64,000 bases of DNA from Nitrososphaeraceae archaeon (GCA_021325295.1 JAJPHM010000018.1:1-64000), one strand, 5' to 3'. Counted from the stretch's first letter, positions 1-9,207 are shown. The notes: generated by a model from the sequence alone, not told the origin. A program made the numbers and translations.

Positions 1-726
1 CATGCCTGCCTGCTGTCTCTTTTCTTTGAACTTGGCATCTATTGGTCCTTCGGCTTTTGAATAGGATGTTCCAGTGCCTGTCAGGGATATGGTGGTGTTG
101 CCGCCTGAAACTGATGGTGCTACCATTGCCGGTTGAGGTGCAGGCTTGGGTGCTGCTGATGGTGCGGTGGGCGGTGGAGGAGCAGTGGCACTGCGAGCTT
201 TGGGGTTCTTTGCCAGAGGGGTCATCTGTGCAAGTTTTTCTATTGCGGCGGCAAGTGAGAGCTTTTCAGCCTTTTGGAAATAGGCAATCATCTTGTCTCC
301 AATCTTTGTATTTCGAATAATGGTATCAATGACCATCTTGGCATTTTGGTCAGCCTTTTGCCGGTAATTTTTTACCCAGTAAGGATCACCAAAGTATTCT
401 ATCTGTTTGATCTGGTAGATAAGATCCACTACTTCTCCAGTTACAATCTCTACAGTGATGCTCATATCAACAGAAAGGTCCTCATGGGTCAGCGGATCCT
501 CGCCTTTCTCTGTCCATGTATAGGTAACATAAATCCTGTCAGCATGAGTATCTAGTTTAAAACCCGACGGCCTCAAGTCATTCATAATTGAAGAAAAATC
601 TGCCTTGTCGGTAATTTCTATGGGCATTCTGAAAATGCCCAGCTTATTTCCATGCAAAGGATAAACGCCTCTCTTCGCAACTTCAGATAGCATGGTCCAG
701 ACACGATCCTTGAGCAGGACAGACAT
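1..726 (-). CDS. Hypothetical protein, C-terminus cut by window edge
   Basis: An open frame runs from an ATG at 726-724 to the left edge without a stop, so at least 242 residues are present and the C-terminus is missing. The N-terminal ~170 residues look like a compact mixed alpha/beta domain (start MSVLLKDRVW). They are followed by an Ala/Pro-rich linker (a run of APPPP and APKPAPQP type sequence) and the start of a second segment rich in Gly, Thr and Ser. No catalytic motif is recognisable. The linker suggests two domains joined by a flexible tether. I do not recognise the family; coding is supported by the long uninterrupted frame and regular codon use. Confidence 0.75.
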   Translation of the reverse strand, partial: MSVLLKDRVWTMLSEVAKRGVYPLHGNKLGIFRMPIEITDKADFSSIMNDLRPSGFKLDTHADRIYVTYTWTEKGEDPLTHEDLSVDMSITVEIVTGEVVDLIYQIKQIEYFGDPYWVKNYRQKADQNAKMVIDTIIRNTKIGDKMIAYFQKAEKLSLAAAIEKLAQMTPLAKNPKARSATAPPPPTAPSAAPKPAPQPAMVAPSVSGGNTTISLTGTGTSYSKAEGPIDAKFKEKRQQAGM

Positions 727-933
727 GTTTTTTCCTAAAGTACGTAAATTGGTATCGCCTAAAAGGCTTTCGTTCAGGTAAGGTCGATAGGGTTTGTCTG
801 TAGTATGTTTGTATGCATGTGTATTCTGCCTGCCGATAGTAGGCATATTATATCATATCATATTTTTACAACTGTTCCAAGATGCAAGTTGATAGCCGGA
901 TAGACCAAGAAACAAATGGGATGAAAAGGCGGA

Positions 934-1239
934 TCAATCATCATCGGGGCATGTCATTTCCCTTATTGCCCTGTATTTCCGTTCTATCTCTTCTGCAATC
1001 TTTGAAACTTGGTCAAGTGTATGGTCTGACTTTGGAAAGTACCATCTGATCCCAACCCTGTGCCCTATTCCATCCATATCGTATATCATCCCTTTCTCTG
1101 CCTCAACTCCGTACTTTTCGTCCAAGCCCCGCTCCTGTACCTCCAGGCCGCGCTTGGTCTTGTCTTCAAGTACCAGGTTAGACATATCATCATAAATGAA
1201 ATAAAATTGACCTTTTCTTATAGGCTGCTGTCCCTGCAT
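934..1239 (-). CDS. Small hypothetical protein (101 aa)
   Basis: The product is a charged, soluble protein with beta-strand-like N-terminal half (GQFYFIYDDMSNLVLED) and a helical C-terminal tail ending in acidic residues (CPDDD). It has no membrane segment and no recognised motif. It lies 26 nt downstream of the rhodanese gene on the same strand, so the two are probably co-transcribed. Function unknown. Confidence 0.6.
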   Translation of the reverse strand: MQGQQPIRKGQFYFIYDDMSNLVLEDKTKRGLEVQERGLDEKYGVEAEKGMIYDMDGIGHRVGIRWYFPKSDHTLDQVSKIAEEIERKYRAIREMTCPDDD

Positions 1240-1265
1240 ACCAACTATAAACTACACTTGGTGAC

Positions 1266-2117
1266 CTATTTTTCTATCGGGTTGCCTATCATATTGCCCC
1301 ACTCTGTCCAAGATCCATCATAGTTCCTTACTGACGGATAACCGAGGAGGTATTTCAGCACGAACCAAGTATGCGAAGACCTCTCGCCGATTCTGCAGTA
1401 GCAAATTACATGCTTGTCAGGTGTCACGCCCTTACCCTCGTAGAGCGCCCTTAGCTCCTCTGGGCTTTTGAAAGTGCCATCCTCCCGAACTGCTTGCGCC
1501 CAGGGGATATTCTTGGCGCCCGGGATATGCCCTCCCCGCTGCGCATGTTCCATTGGATACTCCGGCGGGGCAGTAATCTCTCCACTGAATTCCTTCGGCG
1601 ACCTGACATCTACCAGAACTGTCTGTTCTGCTTTTTCAATGGCCCGCCTTACGTCTGGCATGTATGCACGCAGCCCTTCATTTGCAGGCTGTGCTATGTA
1701 CTTTGTCGGCTGCACAACAGGCTCTTCCTTTGTGTAATCCCTCTTTTCGGCCTCCCATTTTTTCCGTCCTCCATTCATGATTGTAACCTTGTTATGGCCA
1801 TAGTACTGGAACACCCATAAAGCAAAGGCTGCAAACCAGTTGTTAAAATCGCCGTAAAGAACAAGTTCAGTGTCAGGCAATGCTCCGACCCGGGACATCA
1901 GAGATTCAAACTGCTGTTTGTTAATAATATCCCTTCTTACAGGGTCGTTGATGTCTTTTTTCCACCATACGAGATGTGCGCCGGGAATATGTCCCTGCCT
2001 GTACGCGTTTTCCGGATCATAATCAACTTCAAGTATTCTTATTGCAGGATTCTTGAGGTTGTTTGCGACCCAGTCTGTCTCCCTGAGAACTTCTGGATGG
2101 GCATATGAACTTGTCAT
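1266..2117 (-). CDS. Two-domain rhodanese (thiosulfate/3-mercaptopyruvate sulfurtransferase)
   Basis: Sulfurtransferase that moves a sulfane sulfur from thiosulfate or mercaptopyruvate to cyanide or a thiol acceptor. The 283 residues match the tandem-rhodanese length. An inactive N-terminal rhodanese fold (about 15-125, with the [11 protein letters not shown] signature) is followed by a catalytic domain (about 150-275) containing a second [11 protein letters not shown] signature and the active-site loop [10 protein letters not shown] with the likely persulfide Cys at residue 241. The loop CRIGERS resembles thiosulfate sulfurtransferases more than mercaptopyruvate enzymes (CGSGVTA), but substrate cannot be fixed from sequence. 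It is followed by a small unknown gene in the same direction. Confidence 0.9.
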   Translation of the reverse strand: MTSSYAHPEVLRETDWVANNLKNPAIRILEVDYDPENAYRQGHIPGAHLVWWKKDINDPVRRDIINKQQFESLMSRVGALPDTELVLYGDFNNWFAAFALWVFQYYGHNKVTIMNGGRKKWEAEKRDYTKEEPVVQPTKYIAQPANEGLRAYMPDVRRAIEKAEQTVLVDVRSPKEFSGEITAPPEYPMEHAQRGGHIPGAKNIPWAQAVREDGTFKSPEELRALYEGKGVTPDKHVICYCRIGERSSHTWFVLKYLLGYPSVRNYDGSWTEWGNMIGNPIEK

Positions 2118-2308
2118 ACAGATAGATGCTATTGTGGTCTAATACTAAAGCCTTTCTTGGTAAACTGCATTTGCTCCCTTTCTCATCTACAGCAGAAACG
2201 ATGGATAGCAGGTCTGACCTGAGTGCGGAATGAAGGCCAGCTGAGCGGACTACTGCCAAATGCATTTAAGAGATGGTCATTGCATAACCTATACAGCTGT
2301 CCAAGCAA

Positions 2309-3139
2309 ATGACACCACCACAAGCAAAACCCATACAAACAGCAGTAATTGTTGCCAAGCTCAACAGCAAGGAAGCAGAAGACGCTGCGGCAAAAATCTC
2401 CGGCTTGCTTGCGGCAGGCAAAGTCAAGACATACACTCTTCTTCCTCTAAAGGTAGAGCATGGTATTGCCCTTGCTCAGGATGATTTGAAAAAAATCAAA
2501 ACCGACCTTATCTTTGCAATAGGAGGAGACGGTACCACCCTGAGAGCTTTTAGAAGCTTTTCAGGCGATGCCCCTGTAGTCAGCATGAATATCGGTGGTC
2601 ACAAGGGCATCTTGTCCGAGGTGCAGATATCTTCACTCCATACCGCTATTGATGCAATACTTGCTGGCAAGTATTTCTTTGATTCTCGCATAATGATACA
2701 GGCAACAATTGGCAGAAAGGTACTGCCGCCAGCCCTGAATGATATCCTGATAACAAGGGCCAATTTGACAAGGACGCCAGTATTGTCTATAAAATTGCTG
2801 GACGATGAAATAAGCCAGAGAATGGATGGCATTGTAATCTCTACGCCCACAGGTTCGACAGGTCACTCTTTTTCCATAGGTGGACCGGTACTGCACGAAG
2901 GCCTTGGTTGCCTTATTCTGACTCCTGTTGCATCAGTCAACAGGATGCCTCCGCTTGTAATTCCCATAGAAGAGATCTATATCAAAAGCAACATGGATAT
3001 GAACTTGGTAATTGATGGTCAAGAGGCCTTCAAGTCAGAGCCTGACCAGATAGTCAGGATTTCACGTTTTCCACACGATGCCCATTTTCTCCGGCTCAGG
3101 AAAAGTGGAATGAGGCAGCTTACAAAACTTGGATTCTAG
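2309..3139 (+). CDS. nadK: NAD kinase (ATP/polyphosphate-NAD kinase)
   Basis: Phosphorylates NAD to NADP. Family hallmarks are visible: the GGDGT motif in IGGDGTTLRAF around residue 73, the IGG(H)KGILSE loop near residue 100, and the substrate-binding STPTGSTGHSFS segment near residue 185. The length (276 aa) is normal for archaeal enzymes. A TATA-like element (GCATTTAAGA, about 2264-2273) lies upstream of the ATG, and the gene is divergent from the rhodanese. The 3' end overlaps nob1 by 11 nt, so the two form an operon. Confidence 0.93.
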   Translation: MTPPQAKPIQTAVIVAKLNSKEAEDAAAKISGLLAAGKVKTYTLLPLKVEHGIALAQDDLKKIKTDLIFAIGGDGTTLRAFRSFSGDAPVVSMNIGGHKGILSEVQISSLHTAIDAILAGKYFFDSRIMIQATIGRKVLPPALNDILITRANLTRTPVLSIKLLDDEISQRMDGIVISTPTGSTGHSFSIGGPVLHEGLGCLILTPVASVNRMPPLVIPIEEIYIKSNMDMNLVIDGQEAFKSEPDQIVRISRFPHDAHFLRLRKSGMRQLTKLGF

Positions 3140-3653
3140 TCGCAAAAAGGGCTATGTACTGGATGCCAGTGCATTCTATTCAGGAGTACCATTTCTGTCG
3201 TCTTCTGACCATGAATATTATACTACCGATCATGTATTTGACGAAATAAGGCATATCAAAAGATCATTTTCATTTCTGGATGCCCTCATGGATTCGGGCA
3301 ACCTGCGTATTCTAAACCCAGCAGAGAATTTTACGAATGCTGCTCTTGAGGCTGCGAAAAAGACAGGCGACAGTGCCAAGCTTTCTGCAGCAGACATTTC
3401 GATACTTGCGCTTGCAATGCAGCTGGAAATGACATTAATCTCGGACGACTATGCCATCGGAAACGTCGCGCCTTTACTGCATGTGGATGTAAAGTCGATA
3501 GGCAACAGAGGCGCTACGCAGGCAAGAAAATGGACTAGTTATTGCAGCGCATGTGGAAGAGCGTTTGATAGCAAGATAGTTGAATGCCCTCTCTGCGGAA
3601 ATAGGCTCAAGCGCAGATACAGGAAGAGAAAGCAGCCCCAGAACAACAAGTGA
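3129..3653 (+). CDS. nob1: rRNA maturation endonuclease Nob1 (PIN domain plus zinc ribbon)
   Basis: Nob1 cleaves the 3' end of pre-16S/18S rRNA during late small-subunit assembly. The protein opens with a PIN-domain strand (YVLDASAF, catalytic Asp at about residue 12), has further PIN acidic residues (ADISILALA, LISDDYAIG) and ends in a rubredoxin-like zinc ribbon with two CxxC knuckles (CSACG and CPLCG, about 139-157) and a basic RNA-binding tail. The start is TTG, overlapping the end of nadK by 11 nt; no ATG exists before the conserved first strand. Confidence 0.9.
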   Translation: MDSSRKKGYVLDASAFYSGVPFLSSSDHEYYTTDHVFDEIRHIKRSFSFLDALMDSGNLRILNPAENFTNAALEAAKKTGDSAKLSAADISILALAMQLEMTLISDDYAIGNVAPLLHVDVKSIGNRGATQARKWTSYCSACGRAFDSKIVECPLCGNRLKRRYRKRKQPQNNK

Positions 3654-3664
3654 CTTGACCTTCA

Positions 3665-3694
3665 CTTTTTTTATTTTATTTTATTTTATTTTAT
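3665..3694 (+). terminator. T-rich pentamer repeat, likely terminator of nadK-nob1
   Basis: A run of T residues followed by tandem TTTTA pentamers begins 12 nt after the nob1 stop. Archaeal RNA polymerase terminates at oligo-T tracts on the non-template strand, so this is a plausible intrinsic terminator; the exact end point is inferred. Confidence 0.55.
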
Positions 3695-3842
3695 CTTGAA
3701 TGCTTTTCCTGTTTCAGACTCAGGCATGCAGCACTTGCAACAATAACAATAACAACAGCAGTATTTTCTTTGGTATCTGTTCCTGCCTCTATCCATGCTT
3801 GCATATTTTCTTGACAGCACACATGCATCCGTTCTGTTCCAC

Positions 3843-4601
3843 CTATTCTGCCGCACTCGGCTGACCCTTGTTTTCTTCCTTTTCAGCTTCAAAGAGTGTT
3901 TTCTGTGCGATGATGGACTCATTGTCATTGCAGCGCACATCTAGAACCTTGCGTACCTTTTCCGCTCTGGAGGTTCCAAACCCGGGAATCTTGGCCAGTT
4001 CTGCTGCAGAAGCGTTCAGGGCATTTTTTGGCGTGCCGAATTTTGCCAGCATTCTTACTGCAAGCTTATCGCCTATGCCCGGCACTGAGGAAAGCACAGA
4101 CAGTTGCTGGATATATAATGGGTTGACTTTTCTTATCTTTTTAAGAAGAGGGCCCGCGGCCTTTCCTTCCCGGAGGCTTTTATTCACTATGATAGCCAAG
4201 AGCTGGGCTGTATGCTCTGCTGATGGCGTGTGCAGAACAGGAATGCGAAATTCAAGAGCCACCGTTGCCAAAGCATCAAAAGCAAGTGGCAACCTTTCTT
4301 TCTGTCGACGATCTGCACTTTCTGGTAGTTCTGCCAAATCTTCAATATCACCCTCAATCACGACCAATGGCTTTTGATAGTGACTGACCAAGTCGCCGCA
4401 CTGGACAAACAATCTTCCATCGTATACAGAGTTTACCAGATCACTGATAGTTTTTCTCTCCACCGCAGTCTCTGGAGACACGACATAGTCGCCGACCTTC
4501 AGCTGGGCAAAATCTATTGTGGCTCCTGCCTGCCGCAAAAGTTCAGGAATTCCGCTGTTTCTTTCGCGTTCGTCGACTACAATCCTTATTCTAGGCTGCA
4601 C
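3843..4601 (-). CDS. XPF/ERCC4-family 3'-flap endonuclease (short form)
   Basis: Structure-specific nuclease for branched DNA in repair and recombination. The N-terminal ERCC4 nuclease core shows the metal-binding residues: VVDERE (Asp10), VGDYVV (Asp38) and the hallmark VERKTISD (about 47-54). The C-terminal third contains two helix-hairpin-helix motifs (SVPGIGDKLAVRML and IPGFGTSRAEKV). The helicase domain of full-length XPF/Hef is absent, as in crenarchaeal short XPF, which works with PCNA. A degenerate PCNA-binding-like sequence (AQKTLFEAE) follows the HhH region, but I would not call it a PIP box. The start is GTG (4601). Confidence 0.9.
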   Translation of the reverse strand: MQPRIRIVVDERERNSGIPELLRQAGATIDFAQLKVGDYVVSPETAVERKTISDLVNSVYDGRLFVQCGDLVSHYQKPLVVIEGDIEDLAELPESADRRQKERLPLAFDALATVALEFRIPVLHTPSAEHTAQLLAIIVNKSLREGKAAGPLLKKIRKVNPLYIQQLSVLSSVPGIGDKLAVRMLAKFGTPKNALNASAAELAKIPGFGTSRAEKVRKVLDVRCNDNESIIAQKTLFEAEKEENKGQPSAAE

Positions 4602-4630
4602 AGACTACAGAACATGCTAATAATCATCAC

Positions 4631-4654
4631 ATAATATAATATAATATAATATAA
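4631..4654. repeat. Short tandem ATAAT repeat
   Basis: About 4.6 copies of the pentamer ATAAT/AATAT lie in the 200-nt gap between the XPF-like gene and pfdB. The tract sits about 30-55 nt upstream of the XPF GTG start on the minus strand, so it may double as an AT-rich promoter (TATA/BRE region). The rest of the gap shows nothing recognisable. Confidence 0.5.
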
Positions 4655-4804
4655 CTCATGTAATGCAGTTTTGTTTTTTTGCACAGTTGTTATTCAATTG
4701 CAGTTATAAGTATGAAACTTCACAGATATGCAGATCGTGGACGTCTAGCTGTTTAGAATATTTTTCTGCGGCATATCAATCAGCGACCCAGACTGGTTGC
4801 CAGC

Positions 4805-5209
4805 CTATTCTGCTCTTGGCTTTGGACCCGGCCCAGCAGATGGTCCGCTAGCTCCTCCCTGAGCACCCCGGATCATTTCATTTATCTTATTTTCCACTTC
4901 CTTGAGGTTTTCCTTTACCCGGGTTTCCTGCTTTGAAAGCACCATGAGCCGCGTATTTGAAAGCTCTTTTTTCTCCTCCAGTTCTTTGGTGACATCTTCT
5001 TTTTTGGCCTTTATCAGCACAGAACCGGCGCTCTTGTAGACTGTATCTTCAGGTCCTGCCTTTTTCAGTTCCTCAAGTGCTCTTTCCGTTTCCACGGACT
5101 CTACTTCAAGCTGCTGCTTTTGCATCATTATTGCCTGAAGGTTCTGTTGTAGTTGCTGCAAGCGCGCAACCTGCTCTCTCAGCCATGGTGGAAGCTCTTG
5201 GTCGCTCAT
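4805..5209 (-). CDS. pfdB: Prefoldin subunit beta
   Basis: Subunit of the hexameric prefoldin chaperone that captures unfolded proteins for the thermosome. The sequence is two long coiled-coil helices (about 8-50 and 75-125) separated by the beta-hairpin region (DTVYKSAGSVLIKA), as in beta prefoldins. The ATG at 5209 (MSDQELPPW) is preferred over an upstream alternative at 5239 because the coiled coil begins directly after it. A Gly/Pro-rich tail (GPSAGPGPKP) extends beyond the usual end. It is the last gene of the exosome/L37Ae operon. Confidence 0.9.
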   Translation of the reverse strand: MSDQELPPWLREQVARLQQLQQNLQAIMMQKQQLEVESVETERALEELKKAGPEDTVYKSAGSVLIKAKKEDVTKELEEKKELSNTRLMVLSKQETRVKENLKEVENKINEMIRGAQGGASGPSAGPGPKPRAE

Positions 5210-5303
5210 ACGAATACATCTGTTTGAAGGCACCAACATAAAATCTAAACGTTATATCCCGCTTGGCCTGACCTGCGCTGTCCTGTCTTGGCCTATCAGA
5301 GGC

Positions 5304-5609
5304 TCATCCTGCTATGCACTTGTAGGAAGCATCTGCAAGTCGCAGATATGAGTTGAGTGATGCCCTTAGCGTGGCAATATCCTTGCTCCTTATATTAAAA
5401 ATCATGGTTTTTTGCTCAAGCGAAATCTTGGCTTTGGTGCCAGGTTCTGCAAGTTTTCCCTTTGCTCCCATGTCTGGCTTTAGTGCGGCATATACCGAGG
5501 CCAAGACAGCAGAAGTGTGTTTGTATTCGAATGCAGACAGACCTTTATTTGCTCTAGGCTCCTCTGTCTTTCCTATTCTTATTCTAACGTCAGCCCTGCA
5601 GCTTTTCAA
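5304..5609 (-). CDS. pcc1: KEOPS complex subunit Pcc1-like protein
   Basis: Pcc1 is the small dimerising subunit of KEOPS, which makes t6A37 in tRNAs reading ANN codons. The 101-residue product has the family's alpha/beta layout: an N-terminal strand (ADVRIRIG), a helix (AVLASVYAALKPD), two strands (AKISLEQKTMIFNIRSKD) and a C-terminal helix (IATLRASLNSYLRLADA). The position between eL43 and prefoldin beta is the conserved archaeal one. The start must be TTG at 5609, inside the last 20 nt of the eL43 gene; the longer open frame upstream is the eL43 region read in another frame. Confidence 0.8.
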   Translation of the reverse strand: MKSCRADVRIRIGKTEEPRANKGLSAFEYKHTSAVLASVYAALKPDMGAKGKLAEPGTKAKISLEQKTMIFNIRSKDIATLRASLNSYLRLADASYKCIAG

Positions 5610-5829
5610 GGTCAATATCGTATGCACCAGCCGCCACCTTGTAGCTGCATTTGCCGCAGTGCCATATCCCGGATGCAACCCTGCCAAACCGTTGTGAGCC
5701 ACATGACGGGCATCTGCGCTTGCGCTTGAGCGTCTGGTAAACCTTGCCGTATCTTTTGCGTACTGTTGCCCCGAATTTTACACCAAGCCCCGGAAGGCTT
5801 GTAGATCCCTGTTTTCTCTTACTTACCAT
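5590..5829 (-). CDS. rpl37ae: 50S ribosomal protein L37Ae (eL43)
   Basis: Zinc-ribbon ribosomal protein of the large subunit. The 79 residues contain the two CxxC knuckles (CPSCG and CGKCSYK) flanking the sequence WH, preceded by a basic segment (RYGKVYQTLKRKRRC). Its start overlaps the end of rrp42 by 11 nt and its end overlaps pcc1 by 20 nt, so it lies inside a tightly packed operon. Confidence 0.95.
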   Translation of the reverse strand: MVSKRKQGSTSLPGLGVKFGATVRKRYGKVYQTLKRKRRCPSCGSQRFGRVASGIWHCGKCSYKVAAGAYDIDLEKLQG

Positions 5830-6646
5830 ATCCAGTCAACTCTACTATTTTTGCTCTGATCTCCTCTCCTTTAACTCTTGAGGCTTCTGCGGCTTTTTTT
5901 ATCTGGTCAATCGTAAAAGATCCTGTATGACCCTTCTGCAATGCACAAAATTCACCTTTTGAGTTTGTCGTTATCGTGATTCTGGCGTCCATACAGGCTT
6001 CCTCTTCAGCAGTTGGGTCCACAAGCACTACATCGCCGATTCTTACAGCTGTCAGCGAAACCGGTATGGTCGTTATCGGCGTTTCTTGTGTTCTGCCAGT
6101 GTCTGTCACCTTGCCATCCTGCATTTCAAAGACTGGAAGCTTGCTGCTGAGCAGCGCAGAGACGACGGCATATGATGTGGCATCAAAGAGGTTCCCGTCT
6201 GCATTGATCACGCTGCAATCGACAAAGACTGTATAGACTACCTTGCCCGGGACAAGGACGAGCTTTTCAAGGTCAATCATCTCCGATTCTCTTATGCCTC
6301 TGTCCACCACCCTTGCAAGTTCTACGGTCTCTTCATCTGGTGGACCAGGCTCGACATGGGGCGACGCTACAGGAAGAACCTCTGCAGAGACTATCAGAGC
6401 ACCTTTATTTTCCAGGCCTTCAAATGGCTCGCCTGTCTCTACCTTGACACCTGCGATAACCTCTGTGTCTCCCAGCTTGACTCTTGCAGAGCCGTTGGCT
6501 TTTTTAATTATATCAAGCTCGATTTCAAGAGGCCGCAGCTCCCCAAAATCTCTGCCATCTAGTCTTTTGCTCTTGGAGATTGCGTCCCACATTTGCTGCT
6601 TGCGCAAATGTTCTACAATTATTGCAGAACGTCTAGATGAGCTCAT
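5819..6646 (-). CDS. rrp42: Exosome complex subunit Rrp42
   Basis: Non-catalytic RNase PH-fold subunit that alternates with Rrp41 in the hexameric exosome ring degrading RNA 3' to 5'. The sequence shows the family start ([18 protein letters not shown]), the conserved [17 protein letters not shown] strands, and the second RNase PH half ([17 protein letters not shown]). It overlaps rrp41 by 4 nt (ATG/TGA type coupling), which implies translational coupling in equal amounts. Length 275 aa is typical. Confidence 0.95.
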   Translation of the reverse strand: MSSSRRSAIIVEHLRKQQMWDAISKSKRLDGRDFGELRPLEIELDIIKKANGSARVKLGDTEVIAGVKVETGEPFEGLENKGALIVSAEVLPVASPHVEPGPPDEETVELARVVDRGIRESEMIDLEKLVLVPGKVVYTVFVDCSVINADGNLFDATSYAVVSALLSSKLPVFEMQDGKVTDTGRTQETPITTIPVSLTAVRIGDVVLVDPTAEEEACMDARITITTNSKGEFCALQKGHTGSFTIDQIKKAAEASRVKGEEIRAKIVELTGYGK

Positions 6647-7383
6647 TGTTCCTCTTTCAACTCCAGTTCATTCCCAAAATATTTTTGCATCAATGCCTGC
6701 TTTTGGATCTCATAGACCATCCTGCACCCTTTTATTGCTTTGTCTAGGCATTCGCTAAACTGCTCCGGCGTCAGCACGCCATCAAGCTGCATCAAGGTTA
6801 CCTGATCCAGATGAGGCATGTAAGCTACTGGCATATCCGCGCCTCCCTCCTTATCCTCGGTATCGTTGATGTCAAGCACCACTTTGTCATCTACCTTGCC
6901 TGCGGCACATGCTGCCACAATGTCGCGCATGTTTATTCCTGCGTCTGCCAAGGCCACTGATGCAGCAGTTATTCCTGCGCACCTAGATCCGCCATCCGAT
7001 TGTAGAACCTCTACAAAAACATCTATTGCGGCTCGTGGGTAATCTTCAAGAATAAGAGCAGGCTCGAGAGCCTCTCTCATAACTTTAGAGATTTCAATCT
7101 CACGCCTTGAAGGAGCGGGATTTTTGCGTGTATCGGTAGAAAACGGCGACATGTGGTACCTGCACCTAAGGACGCACCTATCTGGTAGTGCCATATGTTT
7201 TGGATGTACTTCTCTTGGGCCATAGACTGCCGCCAGGATCTTGTTTCTCCCAAATTCTATAAAGGCTGAACCATCAGCATTCTTTACCACGCCTACCTTT
7301 ATCTTGACAGGACGCAGCTCATCTATGGTCCGGCCGTCAGTTCTTTTTCCATTTTCGTCTATCAGATTTCTTGTCTGTGTCAT
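6643..7383 (-). CDS. rrp41: Exosome complex exonuclease Rrp41
   Basis: Catalytic phosphorolytic subunit of the archaeal exosome. It carries RNase PH hallmarks: [10 protein letters not shown] near the N-terminus, [10 protein letters not shown] with the phosphate-binding Arg-rich region ([14 protein letters not shown]), the [17 protein letters not shown] segment, and the active-site region [15 protein letters not shown] in which the catalytic Asp lies. The 246 residues are normal. The gene abuts rrp4 (stop/start adjacent at 7383/7384). Confidence 0.96.
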   Translation of the reverse strand: MTQTRNLIDENGKRTDGRTIDELRPVKIKVGVVKNADGSAFIEFGRNKILAAVYGPREVHPKHMALPDRCVLRCRYHMSPFSTDTRKNPAPSRREIEISKVMREALEPALILEDYPRAAIDVFVEVLQSDGGSRCAGITAASVALADAGINMRDIVAACAAGKVDDKVVLDINDTEDKEGGADMPVAYMPHLDQVTLMQLDGVLTPEQFSECLDKAIKGCRMVYEIQKQALMQKYFGNELELKEEQ

Positions 7384-8169
7384 TTACAATTTTTCACCTT
7401 TCTCAACTTCAAGTTCTTCTTCTACCTCTTCGATGGCAGTTTCAACCTCTTGTGATTTTGGAGGAGCAGTGTTTGGAGCCTGTTCCTGAGTCGTTTCCGG
7501 CACGTTCAATAGAGCCCGTATCTTTTGCGTCAGGTTGGCAGTATGTGCTTCTTCCTCCACCATCCTTATTGCCCTTACGGCCAGCTTTGTTCCTTCAGAA
7601 TTCCTTCCAGTAACCACAACTATGCCGTTCTGCCCAATAAGCACCCTTGTCTGAGTAGCCTGCTCTATGGTCTGTATCATCGAACCTCGCTTTCCAATGA
7701 GTCTGGGCACACGCGTTGCAGAAATCTTTAACAGTTCACCCCTTGGAATTTTGCCCAGGTCTTTTTCCTGCAGAGTGAGCATAGGATCCCTGGTTCTGTC
7801 AAAGGCAAGAATTCTTGCTGTAATCATGTCGCCTATCGCCAAGTGTTTGCTCATATCGTCCCTTGCAGGTGAGAAATCTCTACCAAAAACGTCTTGTGCC
7901 GGCAGGTGCGCCGAGAAACAAGAATTGATATCCACTTCCCATGAAAGCGACGAGTGGTCAATTATCTTGCCAATTACCAGATCGTTGACCCGTGGGATGT
8001 AGACTCCTGACAGGGGTATAACCTTGGCGCCGTCCCTCCCCACTTCAGCAATCCCTATCCGGGTAGCAATAAGCATATTGCCAGACCTGATTACGTTTGA
8101 CAGCGGCCTAAAGTTTCCTTCAATGATTTTATCGCCAGGAATAACATATTTTCTCCTTATTTCTTGCAT
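7384..8169 (-). CDS. rrp4: Exosome RNA-binding subunit Rrp4
   Basis: Cap protein that recruits RNA to the Rrp41/42 ring. It has an N-terminal domain (VIPGDKIIEG), an S1 domain (about 65-145, DLVIGKIIDHSSLSWEVDI) and a KH domain (IPRLIGKRGSMIQTIEQATQ with the IGKRG loop). A Glu-rich tail follows. I prefer the ATG at 8169 (MQEIRRKY) because a GGTGA ribosome-binding-like sequence sits 10 nt upstream; a TTG at 8190 would add seven residues. It heads the rrp4-rrp41-rrp42 cluster. Confidence 0.94.
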   Translation of the reverse strand: MQEIRRKYVIPGDKIIEGNFRPLSNVIRSGNMLIATRIGIAEVGRDGAKVIPLSGVYIPRVNDLVIGKIIDHSSLSWEVDINSCFSAHLPAQDVFGRDFSPARDDMSKHLAIGDMITARILAFDRTRDPMLTLQEKDLGKIPRGELLKISATRVPRLIGKRGSMIQTIEQATQTRVLIGQNGIVVVTGRNSEGTKLAVRAIRMVEEEAHTANLTQKIRALLNVPETTQEQAPNTAPPKSQEVETAIEEVEEELEVEKGEKL

Positions 8170-8264
8170 TGGTAACTGTTCACCATCCAATCAGAGCCAA
8201 AAGCTCCACCAAATAATGAGTACATTTTTTCCACTTCTAGTTCCATGTTTGTCAGTAAGAGCTG

Positions 8265-8280
8265 ACTTATATTTTAAGTG
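8265..8280 (-). promoter_or_regulatory. rrp4: Putative TATA promoter of the exosome operon
   Basis: On the minus strand the sequence reads ACTTAAAATATAAGTC, a good archaeal TATA-like element about 75-95 nt upstream of the rrp4 start. It suggests transcription separately from SBDS, which is 212 nt away. The predicted start site near 8240 is inference from the usual 25-nt spacing. Confidence 0.45.
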
Positions 8281-8402
8281 TCGATCGTCAAATTTGGACA
8301 TTTCAGAACAATCTTTCTATTTCTTTCTAACTTGGTCCTTTTTCCTTCTCTCCAAGATATAGGGAGTGAGCCGGGCTGAAAAACAAAAACAGCACCATCA
8401 GC

Positions 8403-9089
8403 TCAGCTCTCCTTTACGTCAGCAGAGCCTCTTGTGACAGAGCCGAGCCTATCTAGAAATGCAGCCTTTGCCCCAGCGTTCATTTCAATCGTAACACGAA
8501 GTGAGCCGTCAGAAAGCCACTGCTCGTCTTTGAGGTCGCCAGTCGTCTTGAGTGCGCTATAAGACTGGGCAGAAAATTGTGGTGGGACGGTAACTACAAG
8601 TCGAACTGTCTCTGACTTTAGTGGCAATATTTTCCGCAGGGCATCAATCACAGCCTTTGCCTGATCTTCGGCCCTCTTGAACGGATCCAAAGAGACTCTT
8701 GCTTCATCCATTGCAGCTTCTATTCTCTGCACAGGGTGAGGAAGGTGGGTTCTTGGATCTACAAAGCTTTTGTTGATATACTGTACAATCTGTCTGCGCT
8801 TTTCTTCAACCATCTTTCTCCGTTGATCGGTTGTGAGGTTAAGCTCGCCACGGGCTAGTATCTGCCTTGCGATCTCTGACTGGTCTGTTGTCTTGAAATG
8901 CTTCATCAATTTCTCGCCCGAGGCGCGGGAGCCTTTGTTTGCATCAGAATAGATTTCATCCGATACAAGTACGCTTGAAAGATCTGACCTTTTTCCAAGC
9001 TTGTACTCCAGCGCAGGGTCCGGCTTGACAAGAAGCTCAAACCTGTCGCCGTCTAGCGTCAGGCGGACAACTGTAAATTTGTCAGTCAT
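8403..9089 (-). CDS. sbds: Ribosome maturation protein SBDS
   Basis: Archaeal homologue of the Shwachman-Bodian-Diamond protein, which helps release aIF6 from the large subunit. Three domains are visible: the FYSH N-domain (start MTDKFTVVRLTLDG to about residue 90), a helical middle domain (TTDQRRKMVEEKRRQIVQYI, HPVQRIEAAMDEARV) and a ferredoxin-like C-domain (VRLVVTVPPQFSAQSY). Length 228 aa is normal. The position upstream of the exosome genes is the conserved archaeal arrangement; it is divergent from rpo3. Confidence 0.95.
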   Translation of the reverse strand: MTDKFTVVRLTLDGDRFELLVKPDPALEYKLGKRSDLSSVLVSDEIYSDANKGSRASGEKLMKHFKTTDQSEIARQILARGELNLTTDQRRKMVEEKRRQIVQYINKSFVDPRTHLPHPVQRIEAAMDEARVSLDPFKRAEDQAKAVIDALRKILPLKSETVRLVVTVPPQFSAQSYSALKTTGDLKDEQWLSDGSLRVTIEMNAGAKAAFLDRLGSVTRGSADVKES

Positions 9090-9207
9090 TGGAGCATCCG
9101 TACAGGAGTCTCTTGAGCTATATATGCATGCATTTCAGGCCAAGACTTGCCATCGTGCATGTGCAAATAATAAAAGAGCCCTTTTTCGAAAATTTTCAAA
9201 TTTCGGT

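Noticed and set aside
3665-4654. CRISPR or long repeat array from TTTTA and ATAAT tracts
   Set aside because: Simple pentamer microsatellites with no spacers; no cas genes in the window.
6243-6758. 171-aa plus-strand frame opposite rrp42/rrp41
   Set aside because: Spans the coupled rrp41/rrp42 junction in antisense; Ser/Thr-rich shadow sequence.
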